A stretch of DNA of 64,000 bases from Dipteronia dyeriana (Eukaryota > Streptophyta > Magnoliopsida > Sapindales > Sapindaceae): contig CM065295.1 of assembly GCA_032871835.1 (NCBI GenBank), positions 40,050,360 to 40,114,359 of the forward strand, in the 5' to 3' direction. Both the position numbers and the translations under genes were made by a program. Below, in pieces: positions 1 to 10,483 of this stretch. The number at the start of each line of letters is the position of its first letter. The stretch's first letter is position 1. The notes under the pieces were generated by a model. That model did not search any database, was not told the DNA's origin, and worked only from the letters and a program-made list of their open reading frames with translations.

Positions 1-479
1 AATACCTTGTTTCATGATCCAACTTTCTATAAGAGTATTGTTGGTAGCCTACGGTACTTAACATTTACTCACCCAGACATTTCATTTAGTGTTAATTTTG
101 TCACCAACATATGCATCAACCAACTAATTTTCATTTTTAGCATGTTAAGCGTGTACTCAGGTATATACAAGGAACCTTGAGTTATAGGATTCGATTGTTT
201 TCGTATCCTATTACCAATTTATATGCTTTTGCAGATTCATACTCGGAGGGCTACACTCTCACAAGGAGATCAACTATGCACATTCATAAGACCAAAACAC
301 ATCTCTTAGTCTGCCAATAAACAACCAACCGTTGTTAGGTCTAGTAAGGAAGCGAAATATTGAGCCTTAGCATCAACAGTTGTAGAACTTACATGGATCA
401 CATACCTTCTTACAGATATTGACTTTCCTCTTGGCCAATGACCCACAATCTTCATTGACAATATTTTCGCTCTACACTT
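1..479 (+). pseudogene. Copia pol fragment (end of RT, start of RNase H), 5' part
   Basis: Translation of bases 1-110 gives a DP-x-YKSIVGSLRYL-like segment followed by a THPDISFSVN-like segment, the conserved end of Copia reverse transcriptase. Bases 140-260 follow the RNase H lead-in (V-x-RVLRYIQGTLSY, then a FADS-like stretch), and 330-470 follow the SS-x-EAKY and DN-x-AL parts of RNase H. Frameshifts and stops make it non-functional. The upstream part lies outside the window. The frame is cut at 479 by a solo LTR and resumes at 2628. Confidence 0.8.
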
Positions 480-2622
480 TGAAAATTCCCTAGTCTTTGT
501 ATAGCAAATATACCTAGGGGTGAATAGGTATATGCTCAAATTTTAAACTTTATTATAAAAACACAAGCAATTTTTAATCTATACTTAGAACAATTATCAT
601 ATGATCACTTTAACAATATGATATGAATGTCAATATAACAAATGTTAACGCAACACAAATCAACTAAGTAAAGGAATTAAAATGCTAAAAGTCAACACAA
701 GATATTTACGTGATAAAACCTTCGAAGAGGAAACATCCACGGGTTGATACCATAACCACCTACAAACTATACTCCACTATGTCGAATAATAGTTACACAC
801 TCAAGCAATCAACACATGAAATGCTCTCCAAGTCATCACTCTCACTCTACCCTCGGGCCTAGTGAATTACTTGCCTACTTCCTATTCAAGATGTGACAAA
901 CACACTTCTAGAAAGTAACTTCCTATCCAAGGCACTCTTGCCTCTAGGAAAGATTTCTTTCTTACCTATCTGGATTCTCCTAATCCGAGGCAAAACTCAT
1001 TGCTTAGTTATCCGAGTCCTCTTGACTCTCGCTAAGACTCTTTGCTAAAGTTAAAGCTTCACTCACTCTAACAAGAGACTTCCATCTATTACAAGGCAAT
1101 GATCTAGGTGATGTGCACACATGCAATCATGATGAAATCGCAAGCAAATAAAGAATGTTGATCAAACAAAACTCTATGAACATGCAACAAGATAACTAGA
1201 TAAGGCTTTCAAAGATCAATCACACATATATCTAGAAAGCTAAACATGTTATCAACTAAGAACTTTTTAAGAGAAATAGAAACACCAAATGAATATGACC
1301 TAGTTCTAAGAACATGAAATCAAATCTAGAAACTAGCAATCAATCATAAGAATACAAAAAGTATTTCTAGAAACAATTTCAAGTTAATCAAATTTAGCCT
1401 AAAAATTCTCAAATGACCACAACACAAGCTAAACTTGAAAATCAATTAAAAAAACCAAAAAAATAAATAAAAATCATCCTATTCATTCTTCTTAATCAAA
1501 TAAGAACAATCATTAAGAAAAACAAAGAAGAAAACTAAGAAGAAGATGATACACCACCAAAAGATGTAATCAAGAGTAGAAATGTGTTCACTACGAAAAA
1601 TCTAGACATCCTTTGGTTCTGGAAATATTTGGATTTGTAGATCTTCTCAAGACACTCAATTTCGGTTTTTGAATCAAGTAAATCGGAGTAGAATTGAAGA
1701 AGATATCATAAAAACAAAAATAAAAAGTTGAGAGAAAAATTTTCTGCACAAGTGTTCTTCAACTTCCACTTATGTACTTATGAGAGAAAGAGAGGGAAAA
1801 CATATATAAAGAAAGGGTGGCTTCCATCCTTCCCCGAGATGGCGTATGGGCATCTCGGGGGTAGAAGGATGGCCTTCCACACCATCACGCGCCATCTCGA
1901 GGAGGTGTGGCTTGATGGCCTTCAACTTTCAGCCATCACATCTTCCTTCACGTTCCCATAGCATTTTTCGGCCGTTCTCCGGCCTACGAACTCTGAATTC
2001 GAGTCTATTTTCGGAGTACAAACAATAACTCACTCACAAAAATGGACGTAAATAAAACTTTCACAAATATATGGAAATCAACTCGATATATAAAGAAGAA
2101 GACAATACGTACACCATAACTGGAAAGTTTCATACCTCTTAACTCGGATCTCGAAATCAAATGTATGAGTAACTGAAATGATAGAAACTCAATAAGGAAC
2201 AGTGTAATGCCTTATTCAATTCCAAGGTCTATGTTACAAAAACAAGCAAACATATAATAGAAAAGAATGCTATCACTTGGACATAGTCCACAACCACGCA
2301 ATCTACACAACTAGTCAATTTAGCACTAATACATGAGCATTCAATATTAAGTGTGTAATTGTGTTATACTAATTGATGCACAACTATACAGGGACACAAA
2401 TTTATGTAATTTGTGTATGCACCTACACCTTGCAAGAGAAAGAAGAATCTTGATACCTTAGCATCCAAGTAAGCACATATACACTTGAAGACGAGCTTTG
2501 CATATGAAGTTGCTTTCATTCTTTAAAGCCTGGTCCAATCACGAACCACATAAGCAACTAAGCAATACAAACTAAGAGCGTTTTGTTATTGAGTCAAGCC
2601 AACACAAATCTAAAACCTAACA
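480..2622 (-). mobile_element. Solo LTR of a SIRE-like Copia family, inserted in Copia pol
   Basis: Read on the minus strand it starts TGTTAGG and ends in TTTCA. The 5-bp target CACTT occurs at 475-479 and again at 2623-2627, and the Copia RNase H frame on the two sides joins across it. The U5 side (500-1000) resembles the R/U5 of the LTR at 29810-31713, including the stretch that normally precedes the primer site (complement of CACCCCTAGG near 510-525). It is 2143 bp. No internal domains lie next to it, so I call it a solo LTR formed by LTR-LTR recombination. Confidence 0.75.
1824..1912. repeat. Two adjacent GC-rich hairpins inside the solo LTR
   Basis: The first hairpin pairs about 18 bases at 1824-1841 (CCATCCTTCCCCGAGATG) with 1851-1872, around a 9-base loop and a 3-base bulge. 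The second pairs CCACACC-type bases near 1877 with GGTGTGG near 1902. The stretch stands out as GC-rich in AT-rich surroundings and lies in the presumed U3/R of the LTR. Function unknown. Confidence 0.6.
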
Positions 2623-2627
2623 CACTT

Positions 2628-2800
2628 GACGATAAATCCTGTATTTCACGCTCGCCCGAAACACATAGAAATTGATTATCATTTTGTGCAAAAAAAGATT
2701 GCTCAAGGACTACTCATAACACGGTTTGTTAGTCAAAGGACCAAGTAGAAGATATCTTAGGTTATGGACTCTTTCCCTACCAAGTTTGAGGAGAAGTGTT
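2628..2800 (+). pseudogene. Copia pol fragment (RNase H C-terminus), 3' part
   Basis: This continues the frame cut at 479. Translation shows the NPVFHAR-x-KHIEIDYHFV signature of Copia RNase H, then a TRFVS-like segment and the serine/leucine-rich tail that usually ends Copia pol (LPSLRRSVKG, near 2770-2805). At least two stop codons interrupt the tail. It is the far end of the same ancient Copia as bases 1-479. Confidence 0.75.
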
Positions 2801-3545
2801 AAAGGAGAGGATCTCCAATTAATAGATTTGAAAGAAAGTCAAAAAGAGAGAAATCAAAGTAAAAGAATCAAGGAAGATCAACGAAATCAAAGAGTGAGAA
2901 ATCATAGCTAGAAAATCATGGAATATATTGCTTGATTATAGGAGGATTGCGTGTAACAACAATTTTTTGATTTTTATATAAACTTGTATAGACTAGTGAT
3001 GGAATTCATTGAGCGATATTCAAAAATATTCATCCAATTCAAAATTATCAAAGGATTTATTTTATTTTCAATTTTGTTGATAGAAAACAATCAAGAAGAA
3101 ATGGGAATAGTCGCTTGACACGAAGAGGGAGAAAAAGAAAAAGAAAAAGAAAAATGGAGTTTGATTTTATGAAAGGAAAATACGGAAGAGAAAAAGAAGT
3201 AAGAACAAAGAAAGAACAATGATAGATTTTTTTTTTAAAATAACAGTGATAGAATTAAAAGAACTAAAGAAAATAACAAAATTTTAAATAATAATAATAT
3301 ATATAGATGGTGTGTACTTATAAAAATGTAATAAAATATAATTAAAGAAAGGATATTCTTGATATTAAGTGGGGTTTAAAAAATTTGATGGGTGTGAATA
3401 CGAAAGGAGTATACATATAGTTTTTAAGGGGTGTCATTATCGTCATTCATATTTTAATTTTTATTTGATATTCAATCCAAATAATACTTGTAAAAATCCG
3501 TAAAGTAATTTTGTAATTATGTTTGATATAGCATAAAAGAAAGAG
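2801..3545. other. Gene-free AT-rich stretch left of the MULE
   Basis: No coding signal was found. It contains purine-rich runs (GAGAAAAAGAAAAAG-type near 3125-3150) and long A/T tracts. It may include the decayed 3' UTR and LTR of the Copia fragment, but no LTR end can be recognised. Confidence 0.5.
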
Positions 3546-3660
3546 ATTTTAGTAAAATGCCCCATTTGAGGGCCTCTATTGCAAATATACCCTACAAAAA
3601 AAATTGATAGCAAAAATGCCCCTGAAAGATGAAATTACCCTTAATGAGAAATACCCCCGA
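3546..3660 (+). repeat. Left terminal inverted repeat of the MULE
   Basis: The outer ~55 bp match the complement of 13585-13647 closely. Further in, spaced blocks (ATGCCCC at ~3617, then a pyrimidine-poor spacer) still echo the right end, so the repeat extends to roughly 110 bp with gaps. No convincing flanking duplication was found. Confidence 0.75.
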
Positions 3661-3779
3661 TTCGTCCATGATTTTCCAATTGCCCTAACCCTCCCTACCA
3701 GCCATCCCAGCCATCTTGATTGACCCGATACCCTTAATTCGTCCATCATCACCGTGAAGCTGCTATTCACTGTTAATCC

Positions 3780-4125
3780 GGCTCATCGACGTGGCGTGGG
3801 CATCTCACCGCTTCATTCATCATCCCTTACCATCCCTCTGCTTCGATCATCATCCCTCACCATCTCTCCATCGCCATTAATCTGGCTCATCGACGCGGCC
3901 TTCATGAAACGAGGATGCGTGGGCATCCTGTCGCTTCGTTCATCATCCGTCACTATCCCGCCACTTCGTTGGTTATCCCTCACCATCTCTCCGCCGCCAT
4001 TAATCTTGCTTGTCAACGTCTGCCTTCACGAAATGAGGACGTGTGGGCATCCCACCACTTTGTTCATCATCCCTCACCATCCTTCAGCTTCTGGCTGCAG
4101 TCACTCCATTCGCTGCACCACTGTA
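3780..4125. repeat. ~124-bp tandem repeat near the left end of the MULE
   Basis: The landmark GTGGGCATC recurs at 3796, 3919 and 4043, a period of 123-124 bp, giving just under three copies. Each unit contains CATCATCC/CTCACCATC sub-repeats. The array lies between the left inverted repeat and the Ulp1 gene, so it would be in that gene's promoter or 5' leader. The long frame across it (3754-4149) is repetitive and not a credible protein. Confidence 0.8.
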
Positions 4126-4490
4126 CCAACAGGTGTGTATGTTTGTTAATTTTGTTTCTCTGCAATTGGATTTGATTATATTGAGTTTTTTGTCTTTCGA
4201 AGATAGTATTCAATTTTGTTTTGTGATTGATTGTCGTTGAACCGGGTTTGCAAAATGTTGTGTTTTTTTGTTTCTCTGCAGTCACGCCATTTGTTCAACT
4301 GGGTTTGCAAGATGAAGTATTTTCAAAATATTATGTTTTGCAGTATTTTGGGTCTTGTGTAAATTACATTATATGAACATCTTGATTGCAATTGTTGTAG
4401 ATTGATTATTTTGTTTAGAGCTTTTTGTTTTAATAGCTCCAATCAAAGAAAACTCAATTATGCTAGTTAAATTTTCTTTAACATTGTAGG

Positions 4491-5862
4491 ATGAATGATG
4501 ACTGTTTTTGGAAGGAGGAATTTCCTCATTGTGTTAGATTAGATGTGGAGGCTGAGTATATGAGATATGCATATTGTTTTATTTCCTGTAAAGTGATTTT
4601 AAGAGCTAATGTTGACTCTTTACGTGGGTTCTTGATAATTATCAAGTGAGCTGATTATATAATATCATTGATTATAATGAGTGTGTAATTAAATGTTTGA
4701 GTGTTTGTGTGTGCGTTTGATTTGTGATGAGGTATGAAAGATGATCGTATTTTGTGATTTGTGAATAAGTGTGTGCGTTAGATATCGTCATAAGTGTTTT
4801 TCTTCGACGTTAAGCGACATGGGTCGAAAGAAACTACGTGAATCACTCAAAATTAAGGAAGATGATCGATTTCCATGTCGAGTTAGTGGATACTGCAATT
4901 GGGAGAGTATTAGACTTATTAAAGTAATTCTTTCACATAAACAACTGGATATGTTTAGAGTGACATGTTATGGTTAATTTTTGGATGTTATTGATATGGT
5001 ATTGTCCGGGCAGTTTTGTCACCATATTTTGCTTTGGGAGTGTCATGTTAGGGTTGTCGATGACACGGCATCGACTTTGTGGTTCTATGTTGGAAATGAG
5101 GTGATAAGGTTTAGCGCGGTGGAGTTTTGTTTGGTTACTGAGCTTGCCTTTGGAGATTCATGTGAATCACCATCGTACATCACCAAACATATGGATAAAA
5201 GGATCCTCCGATCCTACTTTCGAGATGATAAAGTTAATGTAAAAATATTTGCTAATTGGTTTAGGAATCTTGGTCCTGATAATAATGTTAGTGACGATGA
5301 TATGGTGCAGTTGGCTTTAGTACTTTTTTTTGGAGATGACTTTGGTTGGCAAGGACGATAGGAATGCCATTATGTATTGGGCACTACAGTTAGTGGATAA
5401 CTTAGATGTGTTTAATAGTTTTCTATGGAGAACATTCTTAAATGGTAGAACATTTGACTCTCTTTCTACTTGTGTTGTTGGTCATGATGACAAGTACAAT
5501 GAGCATCTTGAGTCTTCAGCAAAACGGAAATCTGAGAAGTACAATGTTTATGAGTTTGTCAAGCTTTCCAGGTGATGTGTGATATTTTATGATTTTATTT
5601 AATGACATCATGCATGTGGTCGTGGAGCCACTATGAACTCATTTATTTCATTTTCAGGTATGGGCAATCGAAGCAATACCCAAATGGGCTATGCTTGGGT
5701 ATGCTTCAAGGGTAAATAATGTCACTCCTAGAATTTTGAATTGGAAATGCACAGAGATTCCCAGTTATGTAGAGTTATATGCTAACATTTTCAAGTATAG
5801 AAATGTAAGAATGCTTTAGTGTTGTTTACGTTTAAATAACTTTATTTATGTTTGATTATAGT

Positions 5863-5928
<66 letters not shown>

Positions 5929-7880
5929 CAGCCCACCATCTTCAAATATCTAGTCCCCTCCGATGAAGAAATTAGGAAACCCTATTGGGCGAGTATCTAT
6001 CAAAGCCAATTTTCAATTGATCCAATGATTGTATCACCAGAGAAGTTTGATTGTGGTGTTGATGATATGATTTTGAGGATGATGTTCAGGAGGATATTGA
6101 CAATGTTAAGGGGGGTGCTGAAAAAAATATGATGATTGTAAGGATGATATACAACATTCAAATGTTGGTTGTGATATGAAAAAAGAAGTTAATCTTACAT
6201 CATTTTAAAAAGACCAAGGAGAAAGTAAGAAAGGATGAAGAGATTGAAAGAGATGGAAATACGATTGAAGAAGATGCAAACACAACAAGATGAATATTGG
6301 CAGAAAGTATGTGACGAGATGACTTCTGTGAAGAACGAGATGCGTACATGATTTCTTCGCTTATCCGAGCTTATATGCAAGTCAAAGAATGAAAAGGTAA
6401 ATTGTGATTAAACAATGTCTTAATTATTATTACTAGTATTTAACATTTTTTATGAAATTGAATGCATACATGTCATAATATGGATACTGATGTAATCAAA
6501 TTGAGCCAAGATAACAACATACATTTTGAGCCATCTACATTTCACAGTGTTTTTCCTTCTCCTGAAATGAGCAAAGGTAATTCTGAACCAAGCGACGATG
6601 TGAAGCAACTATCAAGGCCACTCAAGATTACCATCAAAGTAACTAGAGATCGAAAGTGGTCGGCCTATACCGTTAGCCCGTAAATTGATCCTACAGCTAA
6701 GCGGCCTAGAAAAGCCAAAATGCCAGAATTTGGAAGAGATAGCCCGTTAGATGAGGATGTTTTACGTTCAATGAACTCATGGATCAACGACACCAAAAAG
6801 AACACTAGGTATGTGCTATTATGCTACTATGAACTCATTGATCAATGCTAGAAAAGTCATTTAAATTTCATGTTTATGTTGTTGAAACTTCACAGTATGC
6901 ACACTGGTGTATTCGAAGCAAATCCTCATTGGTTTCAAATACTGCTATCGGAAATTAGATGGTTAGATGGAGATGTAAGTTATATATTTTAATTCATGTT
7001 TTTTATCGTAAGCATCAACCATTTTGGTTACACACTTTTTTTTGACAGCATGGAGACATATTGTTGTCTCATGCGACGGCGTGCATTTTTCTTTCCTCAG
7101 TTATACAACCACAACATTGTGTTACTAGATTACACATTCAAGGTAATTGTATCTACTTATATCATAATTTATATGAAATATAATCACTAATTCTAACCAT
7201 AATTTATAAGTGTTGCAGACTAGAATTCAAGGTAGGTGGTCACTACTTGTGCAAAATAAAACACAGTTCAAGCATGAAACCTACAAATGGGATAGTGAAA
7301 TGACAGATTATGTGATCGGTAAGAAACAGTTGAAGCGTGGGAACATTGGCAGAAAGTCAATCTTGTAAGTAAATTTAGGCATGTTATATGAATCTAATAT
7401 TATTATATTACAAAGATTTAATTTATATAATGATGAATTGATGCCATGTGCAGATTTTGTTTCCAGCGAACGTGAACGGAAATCACTGGGTTGCAATTGC
7501 TGTCGACTTGAAAGAACGGGTCATTACAGTCTATGATTCATTACCAATAATCAATAGTGTATTGGAGATTACAAAGTGGACATCTTGCCTTAGAAAAATG
7601 TTGCCATCTTTGTTGGTGTATACAATGCCGGATATCTATAATGATGCTTTGTCATTTGCTGTACAAAGACCCGAGAAAGACATTCCAAATCAAGGGAATA
7701 GGTATACCACCAACTTTTGTCATCTTATACTATATTAAATAGTTTGATTGTCACTTACATTTGATATATTTATTTATTTTGGATAAAATAGGTCGGATTG
7801 TGGGATACTTGCTCTCAAATTCTTAGAGTACTTGTGGGCCGGGAAACCGTTCGACTTTTAAACAAAAGATGGACCAACCC
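4491..7880 (+). pseudogene. Ulp1-like SUMO/ubiquitin-like protease of the MULE (DUF1985 + C48 peptidase)
   Basis: The N-terminal part (about 4840-5780) matches the plant DUF1985 module: FRVTCYG, FLDV, QFCHHILLWE and an AIP segment after an intron. The C-terminal part is a C48 cysteine protease. The catalytic His is in NHWVAIAV (codon 7484), the Asp in VYDSLP (7535), a Gln at 7691, and the Cys in SDCGILALKF (7799). GT-AG introns are visible, for example at 7702-7791, with acceptors ending near 5931, 7048 and 7453. The frame is damaged: a TAA at 4975 in DUF1985, a frameshift near 5330-5345, a TAA at about 6681 and a TAA near 7861. In MULEs of this type the protein is thought to be a captured host Ulp1 whose role in transposition is unproven. 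The start codon at 4491 is a guess; the first certain homology is near 4840. Confidence 0.8.
5867..5926. repeat. (AT)30 microsatellite against a splice acceptor
   Basis: A pure AT repeat of about 60 bp ends only five bases before the end of the acceptor (TGCAG, finishing at 5931) that begins the exon with PTIFKYLVPSDEE. It replaces the usual pyrimidine tract of this intron. Confidence 0.9.
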
Positions 7881-8690
7881 TTAGAGTTAAAATTGCAATT
7901 GAAATTTTTAAAAATTCTAAACAAGTACCATGTATTAATATAGTTGAAGGTAGCTTAGTTGAAAGGGATTGTAATTAATGGATTGTTTGTTTAATTAATG
8001 AGAATTATGTTTGTATTTGTCATGGTAGTAAATGTGTGTGAACTGAAATGTTGGGAGTTGAGAAGTGTTGTGGATATTGGGAGTATCTTGTTTGCAGGTA
8101 CAGAAAATGACATGGCTTTGTTGAAAATACAAAGGAGACCCTGTCAAATTTTAGTAAATATGCACAAAATAATAACTGCGCATAATAATATGCATAAAAA
8201 ATTAACTAATACTGCATAAAATAATAACCAAATTGTCAACTCACTAGTACTCAAATCATCTCACTAGTACTCAAATCATTTAGTAAATCATCAACTCACT
8301 ACACCAACTAACTGTACCAAATACAAAGAGAAAAATAATAACCAAGTCATCATATCACTATACCAAATAATAAAAGAAAAAAAATGACCAAATCATCAAC
8401 TCCCTACACCAACTCACTGCACCAAATAATAACATTAATACCATAGCCACTAAAGAATTTGACCACCAAATATTACATCAACCCACTGTTGCCTTTGCTT
8501 GTTCAAGAAAAAAAATTACATTAACTAGTAAACATAGTCTGGTAAATACGAAATATGAAAATGTAACAAAATAAAATTAAAATAAGAACTAAGTAACATT
8601 AAACATTGTGTGATCTGCTTCTCTCACCATCACCACTTGTACTTGTTAATGGTCTAGATAATCTCGAGTATGTGCATGAATGACTGTTGT
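7881..8690. other. Spacer between convergent MULE genes
   Basis: No gene is visible. Bases 8222-8430 hold a degenerate tandem repeat built from ACTAGTACTCAAATCAT and CAACTCACTACACCAA-like blocks. The last ~90 bases, read on the minus strand, may be the 3' tail of mudrA displaced by the LTR insertion. Confidence 0.5.
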
Positions 8691-10462
8691 TGAAAGTTCC
8701 CTAAAAACATATGTGTCTAAACCTAGAGGGGGAGGGGAATAGGTTTTAATCAAGTTAATTACCAATTGTTCTTGATTAGTCAATATTTAAAATTCACTCA
8801 ATAAAACAAACATACAACATCAAGTGTAAAGTGCAGAAATATAAACAACACAAGATGTATTCCTGGAAACCCTCCAAATGGAAAAAACCACGGGCTGTTA
8901 AGTGCGCCACACTCTGTCACAAAAATCCACTATATGAATAAAATGTTACACCCTCAAGTGATTCTCGGACTCTCACTCTCGACAACCTCAGGCTATGGAT
9001 ACCGCCATTCACCACTCTTGGTTAAGTCCCTAGTGATATCCCATGATACACTACTCTTGGCGTGAACGCCTCCTACTCTACCCCCTTGGGCCTTTTACAG
9101 TGGCACCCGACCAATTTGCATGTCAACCCACCCTTGGTTGCAAAACTTCCCTTGCTTGTGCAACTTCACACCGAAGCCACAAGACTTAACCTCAATGAAA
9201 AGTCAAATACAACCTAAGTGAATATGATAAAATATTCAAACATGCAAGTAATGCTAGACAACACTAAATGCTTCTCTAGAAATTTAAGAATGTCACTAAT
9301 TACAATTCCTAGATATCAATGTCTAAATGAATGTTCATAAAGACTTAACTAGATATAATTATGCAACAATATATCCTAGTTATCAAACAAAACCATTTCA
9401 ACATATGTTGTCATTAAGCATGGCATGGTCATTAATGCAATCATCAAAATGCAATTAATATGACCTAATCAATAATGTCTAAATGCAATGCATAAAGACT
9501 TAACTAGATATGAATATGCAATATTACAATCTAGTTATCAAACAAAGCCACTTCAACATATGTTGTCATTAAGTATGGCATGGTCATTAATGTAATCATC
9601 AAAATACAATTAATATGACCTAATTAGCTAGAGACAAATATGACTTATATGCTAGCTATCACAATTCAAACCCCAAACATGTCATAACTTCAATAAATAT
9701 GCAATTAATATGAAGAAATGCTAATCTAAGCAATAAATGACATGTCTTGGTATGCTAGAACAATAAATGAACAACAATGGTGGTTCTACTTACCAATCAA
9801 TGAAAACCCATGCTTGGAATGATGCTTGAATGCAAGATGAATATGAGTTTAGGGTTTGGAGAGTTAAACACAAAGCTTGAAGCTTTCTCTCTCTAAGGAA
9901 GGTTCTTTCTCTCTCTATAAATGTGTTCTTTGAGCTCTAAGAAAGCAAGGAAGAAGAAGAGAACATATATAAAGAAGCTCTACAAGAAACGGCATCGTTT
10001 TGGACAAGGGGCAACTGATTCCCGTCATGACCATTGTACATGCTGCGGCCTAGGCAAGTGTCTAGACCACGGTAGAGAGAGCGGTGCATCACTTATGAAT
10101 CTCCACTGCATGGACCGCGATACAGGTAATGTCCAGACCGCGGTAGAGCAAATGGTGCGTCACTGGGAAACTCGCTTGGGAGACCTCTTTGCATGCAACG
10201 TGCACAGGCCGCGGTAGCAGCAGCGTGCAACGTCTGGAGACCGCGGCGGAGGCAATGCACAGGGAGCGGTCCCGGCTGCGGTAAAGGGGAAAATCCTCTT
10301 CTAAGGTCAAATTAAATGCAACAAACACCCAAGCAAGATTTATGGCAGAGAGGCACACAATTAAGGCAATTAAGCATTTATGCAAGATGATCAAAGACAT
10401 GCATGAGAGTGTGTTTGTGCACTAATAACTAAACTACCTTTACACATTAATCCCCAAATATA
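8691..10462 (-). mobile_element. Solo LTR, family S2, with TA start
   Basis: The minus strand matches the + copy at 29810-31713 over its R/U5 half: shared AACCAAGAGTGG, CATAGCCTGAGG and GGAGGGTTTCCA blocks, and an ATTCACC-type stretch near the 3' end. The 5-bp GTTGT occurs at 8686-8690 and 10463-10467. Those boundaries make the LTR start TATA and end TTCA, and the 29810 copy starts TATA too. It is 1772 bp with no internal domains. It sits at the 3' end of mudrA. Confidence 0.75.
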
Positions 10463-10483
10463 GTTGTCAACGAAATGAGCCAA

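Noticed and set aside
2481..2486. Alternative right end of the first solo LTR, with a CACTT match and a TATA start
   Set aside because: The Copia RNase H frame resumes at 2628 after another CACTT (2623-2627), which places the true end at 2622 with a normal TG start.
3754..4149. 131-residue open frame
   Set aside because: It reads across a 124-bp tandem repeat; frames on both strands are equally open and repetitive, with no protein family signal.
9921..10217. 98-residue frame with Cys-rich segments
   Set aside because: It lies wholly inside the solo LTR at 8691-10462, antisense to it, in a repeat of CCGCGGTAG-type words. Not a credible zinc-finger gene.
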